The notes below the pieces were generated by a model. The model did no database searches. It saw nothing but the letters and a program-made list of their open reading frames with translations, and had not been told where the DNA came from. A stretch of DNA of 64,000 nt from Flammeovirga sp. SJP92. Lineage in GTDB: Bacteria > Bacteroidota > Bacteroidia > Cytophagales > Flammeovirgaceae. Positions 18,051 to 28,425 of the stretch are shown piece by piece. Made by a program: the position numbers and the translations under genes. The stretch is from NCBI RefSeq assembly GCF_001583495.1, contig NZ_LQAQ01000014.1, positions 62,001-126,000 on the forward strand. The letters are read 5' to 3'. Within the stretch, counting starts at the first letter, position 1; each line of letters starts with the position of its first letter.

Positions 18051-18936
18051 TAAACGTCACCTTGTTAATATTGATCAGGTAGGTTTAAAAAGTGCTGACT
18101 CAGCTTATGGTGGATACCTAAATGCTTATTCTTTTGAAGAAAAAATATTTGATGAATGGATTAATGATTTTAAAAATCTCCTATTATCTAAAATAAATAC
18201 AGAATATTTTCCAATATACAGAATGGCAGATGGTGAATTTAGATTTTTAATGGGTCGAAAACTAAATTTACATAAAAAACCTTTAATTAAAGAGCTTCTA
18301 GCTATTACTGCTGAAAAACTTTATATTAGAAATCCCAATAAATGGAAAACCTCCTGGGGTGAAGAATATTCACCCGATGTAGTTTCCAATCTCAGGAAAA
18401 AACTAATAGAAGATATAAGATATATTTCCAAAAAAGGCATATTAGCATGTTATTATAATGAAAATGGTTTAAATGCATTTACAGAATATAATAAATATTT
18501 GGAACCTTTTTTTTTAAAAAATAACATTCCTTTTAATAATGATAACTATTATCCATTTCATTTCGTTTGCTCAGTTTTAATTAAAAACAATTATCAAGAT
18601 TTCTATAGAAACAAAAACATTCTAATAGCTACTGGTAGTGACGACGACTCTGAAGAAAAAATCAAATCAAATATTTTACAATTAGGGGCAAAAAGTGTTT
18701 CTTTCATAAGAATTTCTAAGACGAAATCGATGCAAGAAAAAATTGATTTATCTGAGATAAAGATAAATATAGATATTTGCTTTGTTGCTGCGGGAATAGG
18801 ATCAGCAAGTATATTAAAACAATTAGAACCCCTAAGAACTTTAACAATAGATATTGGAGGCTTTATAAATTGCTTTATAGATAAAACGTCTAGTCAACAT
18901 GGGGGTATATTTAGTCATCCAGAAAAAAATGAGTAG
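18034..18936 (+). CDS. Putative GT-D-type glycosyltransferase
   Basis: A 300-residue soluble protein. The stretch FPIYRMADGEFRFLMGRK (about residues 60-77) resembles the R-x-x-DGE motif of the GT-D fold family (DUF1792/GT_D), and later FVAAGIGSASILKQLEP fits the family's C-terminal nucleotide-binding part. Members add glucose or other sugars in glycan and glycoprotein pathways. It overlaps the GT4 gene by 17 bases and the polymerase gene by 8, so it belongs to the same unit. Assignment rests on short motifs; it could be another uncharacterised polysaccharide enzyme. Confidence 0.55.
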   Translation: MKLKNNKRHLVNIDQVGLKSADSAYGGYLNAYSFEEKIFDEWINDFKNLLLSKINTEYFPIYRMADGEFRFLMGRKLNLHKKPLIKELLAITAEKLYIRNPNKWKTSWGEEYSPDVVSNLRKKLIEDIRYISKKGILACYYNENGLNAFTEYNKYLEPFFLKNNIPFNNDNYYPFHFVCSVLIKNNYQDFYRNKNILIATGSDDDSEEKIKSNILQLGAKSVSFIRISKTKSMQEKIDLSEIKINIDICFVAAGIGSASILKQLEPLRTLTIDIGGFINCFIDKTSSQHGGIFSHPEKNE

Positions 18937-20143
18937 ATTAAAATCAAAAAATATTCATGCATCTTTAATGATTTTATTTACCAGTTTACCTGTAATTTAC
19001 ACAATTATTTTCCCTGGTAAAATTGTTGTTATCAACTCATTATCTGTAGTACTAAGCCTAATAATAACATTTCATTTTATTTTAAGATCTAGTAATTTTT
19101 TCAGATTTGATTTTTATACAATAACAGCTTTTATTTTTTATAATGCATTTACTTTAGTTAGAGGTTTTTTTATTGCTAATGATTTTACTGATTATAAAAT
19201 ACTAATTGGGGGTTTAGGGATTAATCTCATACTATATAATTTTATATTTTTTGGAATGTATTCTAATTACCCTGTCATTTTTATAAGAAATTATTACGAT
19301 TTGCTTAAAAAAATGATAATACCGTTTATTTGTATTTTGTTTATTTTTAGTGGTTCTGGTGAAAAAATGGTAATTCTTTTAAAGCCTCATTACCTTTTAA
19401 TTTTAATAAGTATATATTTATCTAAAAAATCAAAATACTTTATATATTTTATATCACTTTTTTCTATAATCATTGATTTACAAAATCGTTATAATATAAT
19501 ATGTATAGTGCTATTATATTTGATTGTTTTTCTGATAAGAAATTTTAATATAGAAAAAATCACAAACTTATTTAGAAAACAAAGAAAATTAACTTTGTCA
19601 TTAATGTATTTGATGGTCTTTATGAGTATTATTGGATTATTTAATCCATTCCAAAGTATACAAGATCTGGTTTCTGATGAAAGAGAAGGAAACATTCTTG
19701 TTGATTCTAGGTCAAAAATATATGAAGATGTCTGGAATGAACTTAATGAAAAACAAAGCTTCCTTATTGGATTAGGGCTGTATGGTAAAACTTCAACATT
19801 TTTAACAGATAGTGTAAATAATACAGCCCTTGCAGAGATATATAAAAAAGGAAGAAACGGCACAGAAAGTTCGATGCTGAATTTTCTGCAATATGGAGGG
19901 CTTATTGGTTGTATAATTTATATTCTCCTTTTTTCAAAAGCTTCATATATTGCAATTACCCATTCAAATAATATTTTTTTTAAAGCATTAGGGTTATGGG
20001 TCATGCTTAGAGGGGTCTTATCATTTATAGAAGATAGACATTTCTTCAACATTAATACTTTGGTAATTTTCTTAACGATAGGCTTATGTTTCAATCATAA
20101 ATTTCGAAATCTTTCAGATGACGAATTCAAATCATTATTATAA
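18929..20143 (+). CDS. O-antigen/EPS polymerase (Wzy-like membrane protein)
   Basis: An integral membrane protein of 404 residues with about ten hydrophobic segments and a larger soluble loop around residues 230-310 (from SVQDLVSDE-like region through GTESSMLNFLQYGGLIG). The loop followed by a membrane helix is typical of Wzy polymerases, which are poorly conserved; position in a Wzx cluster supports the call. The ATG at 18929 gives MSRLKSK and overlaps the upstream stop by 8 bases; an in-frame ATG at 18899 would add ten residues. Confidence 0.75.
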   Translation: MSRLKSKNIHASLMILFTSLPVIYTIIFPGKIVVINSLSVVLSLIITFHFILRSSNFFRFDFYTITAFIFYNAFTLVRGFFIANDFTDYKILIGGLGINLILYNFIFFGMYSNYPVIFIRNYYDLLKKMIIPFICILFIFSGSGEKMVILLKPHYLLILISIYLSKKSKYFIYFISLFSIIIDLQNRYNIICIVLLYLIVFLIRNFNIEKITNLFRKQRKLTLSLMYLMVFMSIIGLFNPFQSIQDLVSDEREGNILVDSRSKIYEDVWNELNEKQSFLIGLGLYGKTSTFLTDSVNNTALAEIYKKGRNGTESSMLNFLQYGGLIGCIIYILLFSKASYIAITHSNNIFFKALGLWVMLRGVLSFIEDRHFFNINTLVIFLTIGLCFNHKFRNLSDDEFKSLL

Positions 20144-20146
20144 AAG

Positions 20147-20788
20147 ATGAAAAAAACATTAAAACTTATCCTTCTAAAAATTAGAAATCCTCAATCAGCA
20201 ATTTCAATAAATTCAAATGTTTCTCTAAATACTAAAATAGGTAAACGTGTCAAAATTCTTAAGGGGAGTAATATTGGAGATTGCAGTATAAGTAATTATA
20301 CTTATGTTGGTAAAAATTGTTCCTTTGAAAGAACAATAATTGGGTCTTTTTGCTCTATAGGACCTGAAGTTATTTGTGGCATGGGCAGTCATCCTGATAA
20401 CTATGTTTCAACTTACCCTGGTTTTTACTCGAATAATGCCTCTGGAAGTTTCTTCTTTGGGAATTCAATTAATGAAGTCGTTGAGTTTAAGAAAACTATT
20501 ATTGGAAATGATGTATGGATTGGTGCTAGAGCAATCATACTTGGAGGTGTAAAAATTGGTAATGGAGCAATAATTGGAGCAGGTGCAATTGTTACTAAAG
20601 ATGTCCCTCCTTACGGTGTTGTGGTAGGTGTACCTGCGAAAGTAAAAAAATATCGTTTTGATAAAAATACTATTGATTTACTAAACGAATCTAAATGGTG
20701 GGATAAAGATGAAGAAACGATAAAAAAAAGTGCCAAATACATTAATAATATTAACTCTTTTTTAGAAAAAATAAACAAACATGATTAA
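20147..20788 (+). CDS. Hexapeptide-repeat acyltransferase (CatB-like)
   Basis: A 213-residue left-handed beta-helix protein. Hexapeptide repeats run from about residue 20, with a loop containing [14 protein letters not shown] (the catalytic His as in xenobiotic acetyltransferases) and closing repeats [20 protein letters not shown] and [19 protein letters not shown]. Likely an O- or N-acetyltransferase acting on a sugar of the repeat unit or its nucleotide precursor. Lies three bases after the polymerase gene and overlaps the next acyltransferase by 8 bases. It is one of three such enzymes here. Confidence 0.85.
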   Translation: MKKTLKLILLKIRNPQSAISINSNVSLNTKIGKRVKILKGSNIGDCSISNYTYVGKNCSFERTIIGSFCSIGPEVICGMGSHPDNYVSTYPGFYSNNASGSFFFGNSINEVVEFKKTIIGNDVWIGARAIILGGVKIGNGAIIGAGAIVTKDVPPYGVVVGVPAKVKKYRFDKNTIDLLNESKWWDKDEETIKKSAKYINNINSFLEKINKHD

Positions 20789-21359
20789 ACAAAACATAAA
20801 AAAAATACTTTATTTCCCACACTTTACTATTGATTGTATCTTTTGTTTATTCAAATTAAAGTATTGGAAATCATCTTGGAGACTATATGGTTTACCAATA
20901 ATTCAAAAACATAAACATGCTCAGGTAATAATTGGAAGTTCTTTAATTTTGAGAAGCAAACCGAGCTCTAACTCTATTGGAACCTTTCAAAAGGTAATAA
21001 TAAATGCTTTATCACCTAAATCTATTATCAGAATTGGTAATAATGTTGGAATTTCAGGTAGTACTATATCTGGAAAAAACATCACAATAGGTGATAATGT
21101 ATTAATTGGCAGTGGTTGCTTAATTACTGACACTGATGCACACCCTATTCATCCAAGTTTAAGAAATGATAAAACTAAGATAAAATCAGCTCCCATTGTT
21201 ATTGAAAATGATGTATTTATAGGAACTAGATCTATTATCTTAAAAGGTGTAAAGATTGGTTATGGAAGCGTAATTGGTGCTGGTAGCGTCGTTACTTCTG
21301 ATGTAAAACCTATGACTATAGTTGGAGGAAACCCAGCTGTTGAAATCAAAGCAATTTAG
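20781..21359 (+). CDS. Hexapeptide-repeat acyltransferase
   Basis: A 192-residue protein with a short hydrophobic N-terminal part followed by a left-handed beta-helix. Motifs are [20 protein letters not shown], the histidine loop [11 protein letters not shown], and the terminal repeats [20 protein letters not shown] and [15 protein letters not shown]. The pattern matches maltose O-acetyltransferase/WcaF-like enzymes. Overlaps the acyltransferase before it by 8 bases. Substrate unknown. Confidence 0.85.
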   Translation: MIKQNIKKILYFPHFTIDCIFCLFKLKYWKSSWRLYGLPIIQKHKHAQVIIGSSLILRSKPSSNSIGTFQKVIINALSPKSIIRIGNNVGISGSTISGKNITIGDNVLIGSGCLITDTDAHPIHPSLRNDKTKIKSAPIVIENDVFIGTRSIILKGVKIGYGSVIGAGSVVTSDVKPMTIVGGNPAVEIKAI

Positions 21360-21370
21360 ATAAAATTAAA

Positions 21371-22519
21371 GTGGAAAATAAAAACACAATCTTTTGGTGT
21401 GGGTCTATTCTTACATTTGAAGGTTTAAATAAATTTAAAGGTGAAGCTCCATCAGCTACAATTTGGACTAGAGAAATTTTAACTGGTTTTTCAAAGAATA
21501 GCATAAATGTTAAAATATTTGCACCTATTTGGGATGCTATGTTTCCAAAAGGTTATTTATTTCCAGGTTCTACACAATACTTGGACCCCAATTTTAATCA
21601 ACAGAATATAAAATATCTTAATATTCCGTATATAAGAAAATATTCATTAGCTAGAAATCTTTTTAATTCAATTCAGAAAGAAATCGAAGAAAATGGAGAA
21701 CCCAAGGCTATTATAAATTATAATACATACCCTCACTATATAATTGCCTTAAAAAAAATAAAGGAAAAATATCCTAATATCAAATGGATAAATTATATTC
21801 TTGACCTAGATGACCCCGACAAAGATAATTGGCTATCCTATTCCAATGATGTTAAAGGTTCTGATGGTTGTATATTTTTATCATGGTGGGGATTTAAAAA
21901 TACGCCTACTAAAAATAAATTATATGTTGAAGCAGGGTGGAATGGTAAATTACCAGAATCATCTATAACAGATAAATTTATCTTTATATATGCAGGAAAA
22001 CTGTCAGCTTATGGAGGTATTAATGATTTAATTGAAATAATTAAAATCTATAAAAATAAAGATGTTCAATTTCATTTTTATGGGAAAGGCAAAAACTTAG
22101 CATTAGAAGACTTAGCACAAAACGATAAACGTGTTCATATAAAAGGTTTTGTTTCTGACGAAGAATTAAAAAAAGCATGTGAATCTGCTAATGGATTTTT
22201 GTCTCCAAGAGATGTAAACTGTCAGGAAAACAAAATGATTTTTCCATCAAAAATTTTATATTATTTAAAATTTCGAAAGCCAATTATTTCACAAGATCTA
22301 CCAGGACTACCACCTGAATACCATAATGTTTTATTTATTCCTAAATCGTCATCATATGACGATTGGATAAATGAAATCAAAAGAGTTAAAGAACTCTCTA
22401 AAGATGAGACTAAAATTAATTTTGAAAAATCAACTGCATTACTTGAAATTAAAAAATGGTCTAATCAAACTTTAAAAATTATGTCGTTTATTAATGAACT
22501 GAACAATGAAAATTCTTAA
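21371..22519 (+). CDS. Glycosyltransferase, GT-B fold (family 4-like)
   Basis: A 382-residue protein starting at GTG. The C-terminal half begins IFIYAGKLSAYGGINDLIEI and continues with VHIKGFVSDEELKKACESAN and FPSKILYYLKFRKPIIS, the usual layout of GT4-type donor domains, though the classical E-x7-E is altered (SPRDVNCQENKM). No signal or membrane segment. Eleven bases after the acyltransferase gene and overlapping the next glycosyltransferase by 14. Sugar unknown. Confidence 0.8.
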   Translation: MENKNTIFWCGSILTFEGLNKFKGEAPSATIWTREILTGFSKNSINVKIFAPIWDAMFPKGYLFPGSTQYLDPNFNQQNIKYLNIPYIRKYSLARNLFNSIQKEIEENGEPKAIINYNTYPHYIIALKKIKEKYPNIKWINYILDLDDPDKDNWLSYSNDVKGSDGCIFLSWWGFKNTPTKNKLYVEAGWNGKLPESSITDKFIFIYAGKLSAYGGINDLIEIIKIYKNKDVQFHFYGKGKNLALEDLAQNDKRVHIKGFVSDEELKKACESANGFLSPRDVNCQENKMIFPSKILYYLKFRKPIISQDLPGLPPEYHNVLFIPKSSSYDDWINEIKRVKELSKDETKINFEKSTALLEIKKWSNQTLKIMSFINELNNENS

Positions 22520-23588
22520 TGTTATTGCGTCTTTAGACAAAAGTGCAGGTGGGCCTTCAAGAAGTGTCCCTACAACATGTAATGGAATATCTCATCTTGG
22601 AACTCACATCACTTTATTATCAAATAAGTCTGATAATCCTGTTAAAATAAGTAAAAACAAGAATTTTGAAGTTATTTTTCTAGGGTATACTCAATTGATC
22701 ATTTTTTGTCTTTTCAAATTGAAAAATAATAAATTTGATTTGATACATTTACAACATATTTGGCACCCTTATACTGCAATTGTTACATTCTTTTCAAAAT
22801 TATACAATATTCCGTATTTGATCACGCCTAGAGGGATGCTTGAACCATGGATCATGAACAAAAATCCTATTAAAAAAAAAATAGCTTTATTTTTATATCA
22901 AAAAAATGATTTAAAAAGAGCAAATTGTATACATGCTACTTGCGAATTAGAAAAAAATAATATCCAAAAGGTAATTTCTCATGATAGTATAAAAATTGTT
23001 CCAAATGGACTCGATTTGTCAAAGGTTCCATCGGAAAAACAGTCATACAATAATAAAAAAGTCGTTTTTTTGTCTAGAATACATCAAAAAAAGGGAATAG
23101 AACTTTTAATTGAAGCATGGAAAAAAATAGACACTGACTGGAAACTAGAGATAGCGGGGGACGGTGAGGCGAATTACATAAAATCAATAACTGAAAAAAT
23201 AAATAATTCAAATTCTAATATAGAATATGTTGGAGCAGTCTATGGTACTGAAAAATGGGATTTTATCAAATCCTCAGATATATTTATTTTACCTACATAT
23301 AGTGAGAACTTTGGAATTGTAGTTGCGGAAGCTTTATCTGTAGGAGTACCTGTAATAACGACAAAAGGCACACCATGGAACGACTTAAATGTAAATAAAT
23401 GTGGTTGGTGGATTGATCTATCTATTGATAATTTAGCAGATACACTTCAACAAGCTATTAATACCTCCCCTGACGAACTAAGAGAAATGGGAAAAAATGG
23501 TATTAAATTAATAACAAGTAATTATGACATTAAACAAATTTCTAAAAGGATAAATACATTATATTTTCAAATACAAAATGAAAACTGA
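22506..23588 (+). CDS. Glycosyltransferase family 4
   Basis: A 360-residue GT-B enzyme. N-terminal glycine-rich SAGGPSRSVPTTCNGISHLG and the conserved ITPRGMLEPWIMN are typical of a GT4 branch in EPS loci; the donor domain has VVFLSRIHQKKGIELLIEAW and YSENFGIVVAEALSVGVPVI with the E-x7-E motif. It overlaps genes on both sides (14 and 11 bases). Predicted to add one residue of the repeat unit at the cytosolic membrane face. Confidence 0.92.
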   Translation: MKILNVIASLDKSAGGPSRSVPTTCNGISHLGTHITLLSNKSDNPVKISKNKNFEVIFLGYTQLIIFCLFKLKNNKFDLIHLQHIWHPYTAIVTFFSKLYNIPYLITPRGMLEPWIMNKNPIKKKIALFLYQKNDLKRANCIHATCELEKNNIQKVISHDSIKIVPNGLDLSKVPSEKQSYNNKKVVFLSRIHQKKGIELLIEAWKKIDTDWKLEIAGDGEANYIKSITEKINNSNSNIEYVGAVYGTEKWDFIKSSDIFILPTYSENFGIVVAEALSVGVPVITTKGTPWNDLNVNKCGWWIDLSIDNLADTLQQAINTSPDELREMGKNGIKLITSNYDIKQISKRINTLYFQIQNEN

Positions 23589-24141
23589 AATCTCAATAAA
23601 AAACTACAAACACTCTTTTAGTTTAGGTAATAAAATCTCAAGGCTTGTTTGGTCAATAGTTTATCTTTGTCTTTTCAGACCATTTTCAAGTCGATTATTT
23701 AAATATTGGAGGGTATTTATTCTAAAAATATTTAAGGCTGATATACAATGGTCTTCTCACGTCTACTCTTCAGTTAAAATATGGGCTCCTTGGAACTTAA
23801 AACTAGGTAAATATTCGACTCTAGGCCCATTTGTTGATTGTTATAATCAAGGTAAAATTGAAATCGGTGATAATACTGTAATTTCTCAAAAGTCATACAT
23901 GTGTGCCTCATCACATGATATTTCTGACCCCTTAAATAACCTAATCTTAAAACCTATAAAAATAAAAGATCAAGTTTGGATTGCAGCTAATTCATTCATC
24001 GGACCAGGAATAACCATAGGAACCGGTGCGGTTGTAGGTGCAACGTCTTCAGTCTTTTCAAATATTGAAGAATGGTCAGTTGTTAGAGGTAACCCAGCTC
24101 AATTTGTAAAAAAAAGAATACTTCGAGGAAATGAAAAATGA
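23578..24141 (+). CDS. Acetyltransferase, WcaF-like
   Basis: A 187-residue hexapeptide acyltransferase close to colanic acid WcaF. Its N-terminal basic and aromatic segment (RLVWSIVYLCLFRPFSSRLF) is typical of that group, followed by KIWAPWNLKLGKYSTLGPFV, the catalytic loop CASSHDISDP, and DQVWIAANSFIGPGITIGTG. Likely O-acetylates a sugar in the repeat unit. Overlaps its neighbours by 11 bases on each side. Confidence 0.85.
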   Translation: MKTEISIKNYKHSFSLGNKISRLVWSIVYLCLFRPFSSRLFKYWRVFILKIFKADIQWSSHVYSSVKIWAPWNLKLGKYSTLGPFVDCYNQGKIEIGDNTVISQKSYMCASSHDISDPLNNLILKPIKIKDQVWIAANSFIGPGITIGTGAVVGATSSVFSNIEEWSVVRGNPAQFVKKRILRGNEK

Positions 24142-25027
24142 TATTTCTGTTATAATCCTAACATACAATGAAGAAATGCATATAAAAAGGTGTATCAATT
24201 CATTGAAAAATATAGTGAAAAACATTTTTATTATTGATTCTTACAGTAGTGATAATACTATCAAGATTGCCAAAGAGCTAGGAGCAATAGTATTTCAAAA
24301 TCCATGGAAAAATTATGCGACTCAATTCAATTGGGCACTTGAGAATTGTCCTATAGATACTAAATGGGTATGGCGGGTAGATGCTGATGAATTTATAGAT
24401 CATGAGCTTGCTGATAATGTCAATAATCAAATTACTACTATAAAAGAAAATATAAGTGGCATTTATGTTAAAAGAAAAATTGTTTTCATGGGCAAGCCAT
24501 TAATGCATGGTTCATGGTATCCCCGTTGGTATCTAAAAATTTTTCGGTACGGTATTGGTGAATGTGAAAATCGATGGATGGATGAACATATAGTTTTATC
24601 CTCCGGTAATACAATCAAACTAGAAGGAAATCAAATTGACGACAATTTAAACAATTTAACTTGGTGGACCGACAAACATAATAAATATGCTAATAGGGAA
24701 GTCATAGATATATTATTTAAAGAATATAGTTTAAATGAGAAAGATAATGTAAAACCTTCTTTATTTGGCAACGATGAAGAAAGGTTAAGATGGCTAAAAA
24801 AATATTATAATAAGACTCCTATTTTAGTAAGGCCATTATTAAACTTCTTCTACAGATATTTCATTAAGTTTGGATTTCTTGACGGTACTCAAGGTTTAAT
24901 CTGGCACTTACTTCAAAGCTTTTGGTATAGGACTTTAGTCGATGCGAAAGTTTATGAGTTGAAAAAAAGATTTAATAATAACGAAAAAGAAATAATTGAT
25001 TTTTTAAAAACTGAATATAAATTATGA
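24131..25027 (+). CDS. Glycosyltransferase family 2 (WaaE/KdtX-like)
   Basis: Inverting GT-A enzyme of 298 residues. [20 protein letters not shown] is the N-terminal fold mark, [18 protein letters not shown] and WRVDADEF carry the metal-binding Asp residues. The long C-terminal part with [21 protein letters not shown] is characteristic of the WaaE-type family, which contains a membrane-associated helix. Overlaps the UDP-xylose synthase gene by four bases (ATGA-type). Confidence 0.9.
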   Translation: MKNDISVIILTYNEEMHIKRCINSLKNIVKNIFIIDSYSSDNTIKIAKELGAIVFQNPWKNYATQFNWALENCPIDTKWVWRVDADEFIDHELADNVNNQITTIKENISGIYVKRKIVFMGKPLMHGSWYPRWYLKIFRYGIGECENRWMDEHIVLSSGNTIKLEGNQIDDNLNNLTWWTDKHNKYANREVIDILFKEYSLNEKDNVKPSLFGNDEERLRWLKKYYNKTPILVRPLLNFFYRYFIKFGFLDGTQGLIWHLLQSFWYRTLVDAKVYELKKRFNNNEKEIIDFLKTEYKL

Positions 25028-25959
25028 AAAGAATATTAGTAACTGGTGGAGCTGGCTTTGTAGGTTCACATTTATGTGAAAGGTTATTAAAAGAAGGCAA
25101 TGAAGTAATTTGTTTAGATAATTATTTTACAGGAAATAAAGAGAATATTTATCCGTTAATGGATTATAAAACTTTCGAAGTTGTAAGACACGATGTCACA
25201 GAACCATACTATGCTGAAGTAGATGAAATATATAACTTAGCATGTCCTGCTTCTCCTGTCCATTACCAATATAACCCAATAAAAACGATTAAAACTTCTG
25301 TTTTGGGTGCAATTAACACTCTTGGATTAGCTAAGAGAGTAAATGCTAAAATCTTACAAGCTTCCACATCCGAAGTATATGGTGACCCAAGCATTCACCC
25401 TCAACCAGAAAGCTACTGGGGGAATGTTAATCCAATAGGTATACGATCTTGTTACGATGAGGGAAAAAGATGTGCTGAAACATTATTTATGGATTATCAT
25501 AATCAAAATAATGTAAATATTAAGATCATTCGAATCTTCAATACTTATGGCCCTAAAATGAATCCTAATGATGGAAGAGTAGTCTCCAATTTTATTGTTC
25601 AAGCATTAAAAGGTGAAGACATTACCATTTTTGGAGATGGTTCTCAAACAAGAAGTTTTCAATATGTAGATGACTTAGTAGAGGGTATGGTTAGAATGAT
25701 GGGAAGTAAAGATGACTTTCTTGGCCCTGTAAATATTGGTAACCCTAATGAATTTACGATGTTAGAATTAGCTGAAAATATTTTAAACTTAACTAATTCT
25801 AAATCTAAATTAATTCATCTACCTTTACCTCAAGATGACCCTAAACAAAGACAACCTAATATTGAACTTGCTTACAAAGAGCTTAATGGATGGCAACCGA
25901 GCACACAATTAAAAGATGGTTTATTAAAAACAATTGAGTATTTCGAAAATAAAATTTAA
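25024..25959 (+). CDS. UDP-glucuronate decarboxylase (UDP-xylose synthase)
   Basis: Converts UDP-glucuronate to UDP-xylose, NAD-dependent. The 311 residues show [15 protein letters not shown] (8-22), the family-specific [16 protein letters not shown], the TSEVYGDP site and [11 protein letters not shown], which holds the catalytic Tyr/Lys (about 144/148). These last motifs distinguish UXS from the related 4,6-dehydratases. The substrate is the product of ugd at 12432 in the same cluster, so the polymer probably contains xylose. Full length. Confidence 0.95.
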   Translation: MKRILVTGGAGFVGSHLCERLLKEGNEVICLDNYFTGNKENIYPLMDYKTFEVVRHDVTEPYYAEVDEIYNLACPASPVHYQYNPIKTIKTSVLGAINTLGLAKRVNAKILQASTSEVYGDPSIHPQPESYWGNVNPIGIRSCYDEGKRCAETLFMDYHNQNNVNIKIIRIFNTYGPKMNPNDGRVVSNFIVQALKGEDITIFGDGSQTRSFQYVDDLVEGMVRMMGSKDDFLGPVNIGNPNEFTMLELAENILNLTNSKSKLIHLPLPQDDPKQRQPNIELAYKELNGWQPSTQLKDGLLKTIEYFENKI

Positions 25960-25960
25960 A

Positions 25961-26722
25961 TTGAAAATTTCAATAATAACAATCGTATATAATAATGCTA
26001 GCTATATTTCTGATTGTATTAATTCTGTTATTTCACAAGATTACGATAATATCGAATATATTGTAATCGATGGAGGATCTAATGATGGGACTCAAGAAGT
26101 TATAAAAAAATATTCTGAAAACATTGATTTTTTTATCTCTGAAAAGGACAAAGGGTTATATAATGCTTTAAATAAAGGGTTAAAATTATGTACTGGGGAT
26201 ATCATCGGAATTTTACATTCTGATGATATCTTTTATTCAAAAAGTATAATAAGAGATATTGTAGGTATTTTTCAAACACAAAAAAATGATTTACTTTATG
26301 GAAACGGTATGTATGTCGAAAGAGATAATCCAACAAAAGTAAAAAGAATATATAAATCGAATAAGTTCTCATCAAGGTATTTAGCTTTTGGATGGATTCC
26401 ACTCCATACAACCATTTTTGTCAAAAAAGAAATGATACATAATTTTGGTTTATATAATGAAAATTATAAAATTGCGAGCGATTATGATATTTCTCTCAGA
26501 TGGTTCAAATCAAATTGTAATAAATATTATTTGAACAAATGGATTGTCAAAATGAGATTGGGTGGAAAAAGTACAACAATGCAACTTCAAAAAGAAAAAT
26601 CTAGAGAAGATCTAGAAATCATTAATAAACATCAACTATTTGGTCGTATTACCTTGTATTGCAAGATTATTCAAAAAATTCCGCAATATATTTTACCTTA
26701 CTTTTTTAAGTATGATAATTAA
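25961..26722 (+). CDS. Glycosyltransferase family 2
   Basis: GT-A enzyme of about 253 residues: MKISIITIVYNNASYISDCI, IDGGSNDGTQEVIKKY, the DxD-type LHSDDIFY and WIPLHTTIFVKKE, all typical of the WcaA-like group often found with fucose-containing polymers. No ATG is available; I chose TTG at 25961, one base after the upstream stop, because it begins directly at the GT2 fold. TTG at 25934 would add nine residues and overlap the previous gene. It closes the packed run; a 320-base gap follows. Confidence 0.88.
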   Translation: MKISIITIVYNNASYISDCINSVISQDYDNIEYIVIDGGSNDGTQEVIKKYSENIDFFISEKDKGLYNALNKGLKLCTGDIIGILHSDDIFYSKSIIRDIVGIFQTQKNDLLYGNGMYVERDNPTKVKRIYKSNKFSSRYLAFGWIPLHTTIFVKKEMIHNFGLYNENYKIASDYDISLRWFKSNCNKYYLNKWIVKMRLGGKSTTMQLQKEKSREDLEIINKHQLFGRITLYCKIIQKIPQYILPYFFKYDN

Positions 26723-27048
26723 AAAATAAAATACTTAAAGTTTATATCATTTTAATGATTGCATGTACTAGTTTTCCCTTAAAGGATAATTCTTTATTAT
26801 AGGCATGAAAACTAACATTCATAATAAGTAACTTTAGTTTATTTGAACGCAAAATTACATCATATTTTAAAATTTTTTATGAATTGGTGCTGTTTTTGAT
26901 TTCCTTTTTTAGGAAATAGAATAGACTTTTAAAATATAGATTTCTCTTGGGTTAGAACAAGCTTGCTGTAGCTATAAAAAGACTCATAAACTCTATCTTT
27001 ACTCAAGCCCAGGTATTTGTTAGTTACTTTTAAATTACTTCTTACTAA
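26723..27048. other. Intergenic gap in the EPS locus
   Basis: No open frame of note and no RNA gene recognised. It has a small hairpin (ATTTCCT at 26899-26905 with AGGAAAT at 26911-26917) but no convincing terminator. A near-match to the -7 box, TACTTTTA, lies about 25 bases before the next start and may drive the initiating transferase gene. Confidence 0.4.
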
Positions 27049-28419
27049 ATGAAAAAGAGAATAGATTACCTAGATCAAATAATACTTTTAATTGAATTAG
27101 TTCTTTTAAATATAGTATTTAATGTCCTTTTCTTCCTAAGATTTAACGAAACTATTTTTAATCAAAACATTTCATTACATTATACCTTTTTATATTCTTT
27201 TGTTAATGTTTCATGGATCCTGATTGCTATTATTTCTAAGTCTTACAAGCTAACTAGAACAATTAGTAACTTTAAAATAGCAGTAAACACTTTCTATGCT
27301 CTATTTTTACAGGTTTCATTTATTACAATTTTCATATTTTTCTTAAAACTTGGTATTTTATCACGGGAATTTTTGGCTCAATTATTAATAACCTTCTCTA
27401 CACTCACACTAATACTAAAACTGTTTATAGCACAGCTTTTAAAAATATATAGAAGAAATGGACGTAGCTTTAAGCAGGTTATAGTTTATGGAAATAAAAA
27501 TAGTGGCTTAAAATTATCTAGTAAGTTAGTTCAGAACCCACAATACGGCCTCCATTTTATTGACTTTTTTGATTCTAATGAAGATAGTGACATAAACCAC
27601 ATGTTAAACTTTGTAAAAACCAACAATGTTAATGAGATATATTGTGGATTACCTTCAGTGAATCATCAAAAGCTCGAAAAGTTAATACATTGGGGAGAGA
27701 CTAATTTTGTTCAAATAAAACTATTTACTGAATGTAACACAATTGGCAAAACAAGTCTTAATTTTAGTGAAATCGATGGTCAACCTATCATTAATTTAAC
27801 TAATCATCCTTTAAACGATTTTGGAAACCAATTTTTGAAAAGATGTTTTGATTTAGCGTTTTCATTAGGTGTCATCATATTCGTTTTATCTTGGTTAGTA
27901 CCTTTTATTGGAATATTAATAAAGCTAGAATCTAGAGGGCCAATATTCTTTAAACAGAAAAGAACGGGTTTAAATGGTTATAGTTTTGATTGCTATAAAT
28001 TAAGGTCAATGAGGGTTAATAATGATTCGGATAAAGTACAAGCTTCGAAAACAGATAGTAGAATTACTAAAATTGGTAAATTTATAAGAAAAACCTCTAT
28101 TGATGAATTACCTCAATTCTTTAATGTGTTAATGGGTAATATGTCTATCGTTGGACCAAGACCACACATGGAAGCACACACTGGGATGTATGCTAATATT
28201 ATTCAGAAATTCATGAAAAGACATTCTGTTAAACCCGGTATCACAGGTCTTGCTCAGGTAAGTGGCTATAGAGGAGAAACAGAAAATGATAATTATGCAA
28301 TGAGAGGTCGAGTACGTTTAGATCTTTTTTATATAAATAATTGGAATTTTCCATTAGATTTAAAAATTATTATAAGAACAGCAACATCTATGGTTTTAGG
28401 TGACAAAAAAGCATATTAA
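27049..28419 (+). CDS. Undecaprenyl-phosphate sugar phosphotransferase (WcaJ-like)
   Basis: Polyprenyl phosphosugar transferase that starts the repeat unit by placing a sugar-1-phosphate, probably glucose, on undecaprenyl phosphate. The 456 residues hold four N-terminal membrane helices (to about 125), a central CoA-binding-like domain (QVIVYGNKNSGLKL), a further membrane helix at about 270-290, and the catalytic bacterial sugar transferase domain with GPIFFKQKRTGLNGYSFDCY, SIDELPQFFNVLMGNMSIVG and the closing KPGITGLAQVSGYRG. Normal length for the long type. It stands after a gap, followed by gmd. Confidence 0.93.
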   Translation: MKKRIDYLDQIILLIELVLLNIVFNVLFFLRFNETIFNQNISLHYTFLYSFVNVSWILIAIISKSYKLTRTISNFKIAVNTFYALFLQVSFITIFIFFLKLGILSREFLAQLLITFSTLTLILKLFIAQLLKIYRRNGRSFKQVIVYGNKNSGLKLSSKLVQNPQYGLHFIDFFDSNEDSDINHMLNFVKTNNVNEIYCGLPSVNHQKLEKLIHWGETNFVQIKLFTECNTIGKTSLNFSEIDGQPIINLTNHPLNDFGNQFLKRCFDLAFSLGVIIFVLSWLVPFIGILIKLESRGPIFFKQKRTGLNGYSFDCYKLRSMRVNNDSDKVQASKTDSRITKIGKFIRKTSIDELPQFFNVLMGNMSIVGPRPHMEAHTGMYANIIQKFMKRHSVKPGITGLAQVSGYRGETENDNYAMRGRVRLDLFYINNWNFPLDLKIIIRTATSMVLGDKKAY

Positions 28420-28425
28420 TTTTTT

